Of a stretch of DNA of 22,086 nucleotides, positions 21,021 through 22,086 are shown piece after piece (the stretch's first letter is position 1; each line of letters begins with the position of its first letter). Source of the stretch: an uncultured archaeon (lineage in GTDB: Archaea > Thermoproteota > CALKCG01 > B24); the NCBI GenBank assembly GCA_938082915.1, contig CALKCG010000200.1, positions 1 through 22,086 of the forward strand. Reading direction: 5' to 3'. The notes under the pieces were generated by a model. It saw only the letters and a list, made by a program, of their open reading frames with translations. It was not told the origin of the DNA and ran no database searches. The translations under genes were made by a program, and so were the position numbers.

Positions 21021-22086
21021 CTAATCTTCTTTCGAGGGGATGTAGTAGTACTCCCTTATAGATTTCTGATACCTATCTAGTCTAGATCCGTATTTGTTAA
21101 CCCTCGGCCTACCGGTGTCCGGGTCTCTTCTGAAGGTCACCTCAAGTTCTGATAGAAACCTGTTCATCCCTTCCCTTAGAGGCATGGGCGTTGATGCAAC
21201 ACCTTCTACGCCAGGTTTACCCGTAAAAACCATGAGTTTGTCTGCTACGAAGTCTGCCACCGATAAATCGTGTTCAACTATGAACGCGACCTTCCTAAAG
21301 TTTTCCACAATCCTCCTTATCACCCTGGTGATTATGAACCGCTCTTCAACGTCTAAGTAGGCGCTCGGCTCGTCTAAAAGATAGAGGTCTGCATCCCTAG
21401 ATAGGCATAGGGCTACGGCGACCTTTTGGAGCTCACCACCACTTATGTTTGACACATCCCTATCGAACAGTTTGTAAATCCCCATGGGCTGGAGAAGCTC
21501 CTCGTCTAGAAAGCCTGATCCAAATCTATCCCCTAAGGCTCTCCTGAAAAGCTCTTCAACAGTACCGCTGTAGTTTTCAGCCGATAGATATTGGGGTTTA
21601 TAACTTACCTTTAGAGATTCTCGCGGAGGATCCCCTTCATCTGGTTTGAGTATGCCTGCGAGGATTTTAATAAACGTTGTCTTACCTATGCCATTTGGTC
21701 CAAGTATCCCTACAACCTCTCCAAAACGTACCTCACCAGGTTCGACTTTTAAAGCGAATCCTCCGAGTCTTTTGGCGAGACCACTCCACTTAATCATGAT
21801 AGGCATGTCTGAGGCGAATCTATCCATTGGGGGTTTAACGTGGAATCTTATCTCGCTCCCTCTGAACCTTATGTTTTCATCGGGTATATAGCCTTTAAGG
21901 AATATATTTATCCCATCCCTAACCGAGTGGGGGTGTGAGACGATACCGTAAACACCAGGCTCACCGTATATGACACAAACTTGATCTGAAAGGTAGTCTA
22001 AAACCGCTAAATCATGCTCGCTTGCGATCACAATTTTACCGGACTCACATAGCCTCCTTATGAGCCTAGCTACGGAAAGCCTCTGC
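21021..22086 (-). CDS. ABCE1/RLI-type ribosome-recycling ATPase, partial (5' end outside window)
   Basis: The C-terminal 354 residues of the RNase-L-inhibitor/ABCE1 protein, which splits ribosomes after termination. The frame continues to the window edge as QRLSVARLIRRLCESGKIVI, so the GTG at 22031 is an internal codon and not a start. Next come the end of nucleotide-binding domain 1 (SEHDLAVLDYLSDQVCVIYGEPGVYG, the H-loop His), the family hinge, and the complete domain 2. Domain 2 has GILGPNGIGKTTFIK (Walker A), YKPQYLSA (Q-loop), ISGGELQKVAVALCLSRDADLYLLDEPSAYLDVEER (signature, Walker B) and FIVEHDLS (H-loop). The FeS-cluster domain and NBD1 core lie to the right of the window. This universally archaeal gene is a good phylogenetic marker. 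Confidence 0.95.
   Translation of the reverse strand, partial: QRLSVARLIRRLCESGKIVIASEHDLAVLDYLSDQVCVIYGEPGVYGIVSHPHSVRDGINIFLKGYIPDENIRFRGSEIRFHVKPPMDRFASDMPIMIKWSGLAKRLGGFALKVEPGEVRFGEVVGILGPNGIGKTTFIKILAGILKPDEGDPPRESLKVSYKPQYLSAENYSGTVEELFRRALGDRFGSGFLDEELLQPMGIYKLFDRDVSNISGGELQKVAVALCLSRDADLYLLDEPSAYLDVEERFIITRVIRRIVENFRKVAFIVEHDLSVADFVADKLMVFTGKPGVEGVASTPMPLREGMNRFLSELEVTFRRDPDTGRPRVNKYGSRLDRYQKSIREYYYIPSKED

Noticed and set aside
22029..22031. GTG 22031 as the start of a 336-residue ABC protein
   Set aside because: The frame stays open to the window edge and encodes further ABCE1 sequence (QRLSVARLIRRLCESGKI), so the codon is internal.

Overview
The window looks like a chromosomal segment of a thermophilic archaeon of the Thermoproteota/TACK type. 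This rests on an ABCE1/RLI-type recycling ATPase at the right edge, a PaREP1-family relic, an AbrB/VapC (PIN) pair of crenarchaeal style, TATA boxes about 26-27 nt upstream of leaderless ATG/GTG/TTG starts, and many GTG/TTG starts. The species cannot be fixed from the sequence. No rRNA, tRNA, CRISPR array or intact insertion sequence was found.

Layout. (1) 1-2152, minus strand: nucleotide-sugar genes, namely a TIM of the dTDP-rhamnose type made of a partial rfbC at the left edge, an RmlA-long thymidylyltransferase, and a second sugar-phosphate nucleotidyltransferase. The last two have a perfect inverted repeat at their promoters. (2) 2285-2799: a PaREP1 gene broken by about four frame changes. 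(3) 2825-10746: nitroreductase, AP-endonuclease-2-type sugar isomerase/epimerase, a broken KaiC-like ATPase, a FucI/AraA-type isomerase, a Gfo/Idh/MocA dehydrogenase, a 637-residue ADP-ribosylglycohydrolase with extra beta-sandwich domains, and a UroD-like protein divergent from it. (4) 10870-13350: an accessory patch with a broken AbrB antitoxin next to an intact-looking VapC toxin, an AT-rich gene-poor stretch, a 20-codon Lys/Glu micro-ORF with its own promoter and terminator-like hairpin, a protein with a possible Cas2-like fold, and a small zinc-ribbon protein. (5) 13603-18927: NagA-type deacetylase, then (minus strand) a cyclase-family hydrolase, a second UroD-like protein and a DegT/StrS aminotransferase, then a divergent PfkB sugar kinase. 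(6) 19006-22086: thioredoxin-reductase-like flavoprotein abutting an ATP-cone/PD-(D/E)xK/HhH protein, a possible gene relic, and the 3' part of ABCE1.

Together, regions 3 and 5 read as a carbohydrate-derivative catabolic island: deacetylase, isomerases, dehydrogenase, aminotransferase, kinase, a candidate N-glycoside hydrolase and a cyclase-type hydrolase, plus two UroD-superfamily members that lack the hallmarks of known UroD/MtaA enzymes. The set matches no textbook pathway, and no transporter or classical glycosidase is in the window, so the substrate is unknown. Overlaid on it is a scatter of decayed accessory genes (PaREP1, KaiC-like, AbrB), each broken at short indels while the metabolic genes remain open.
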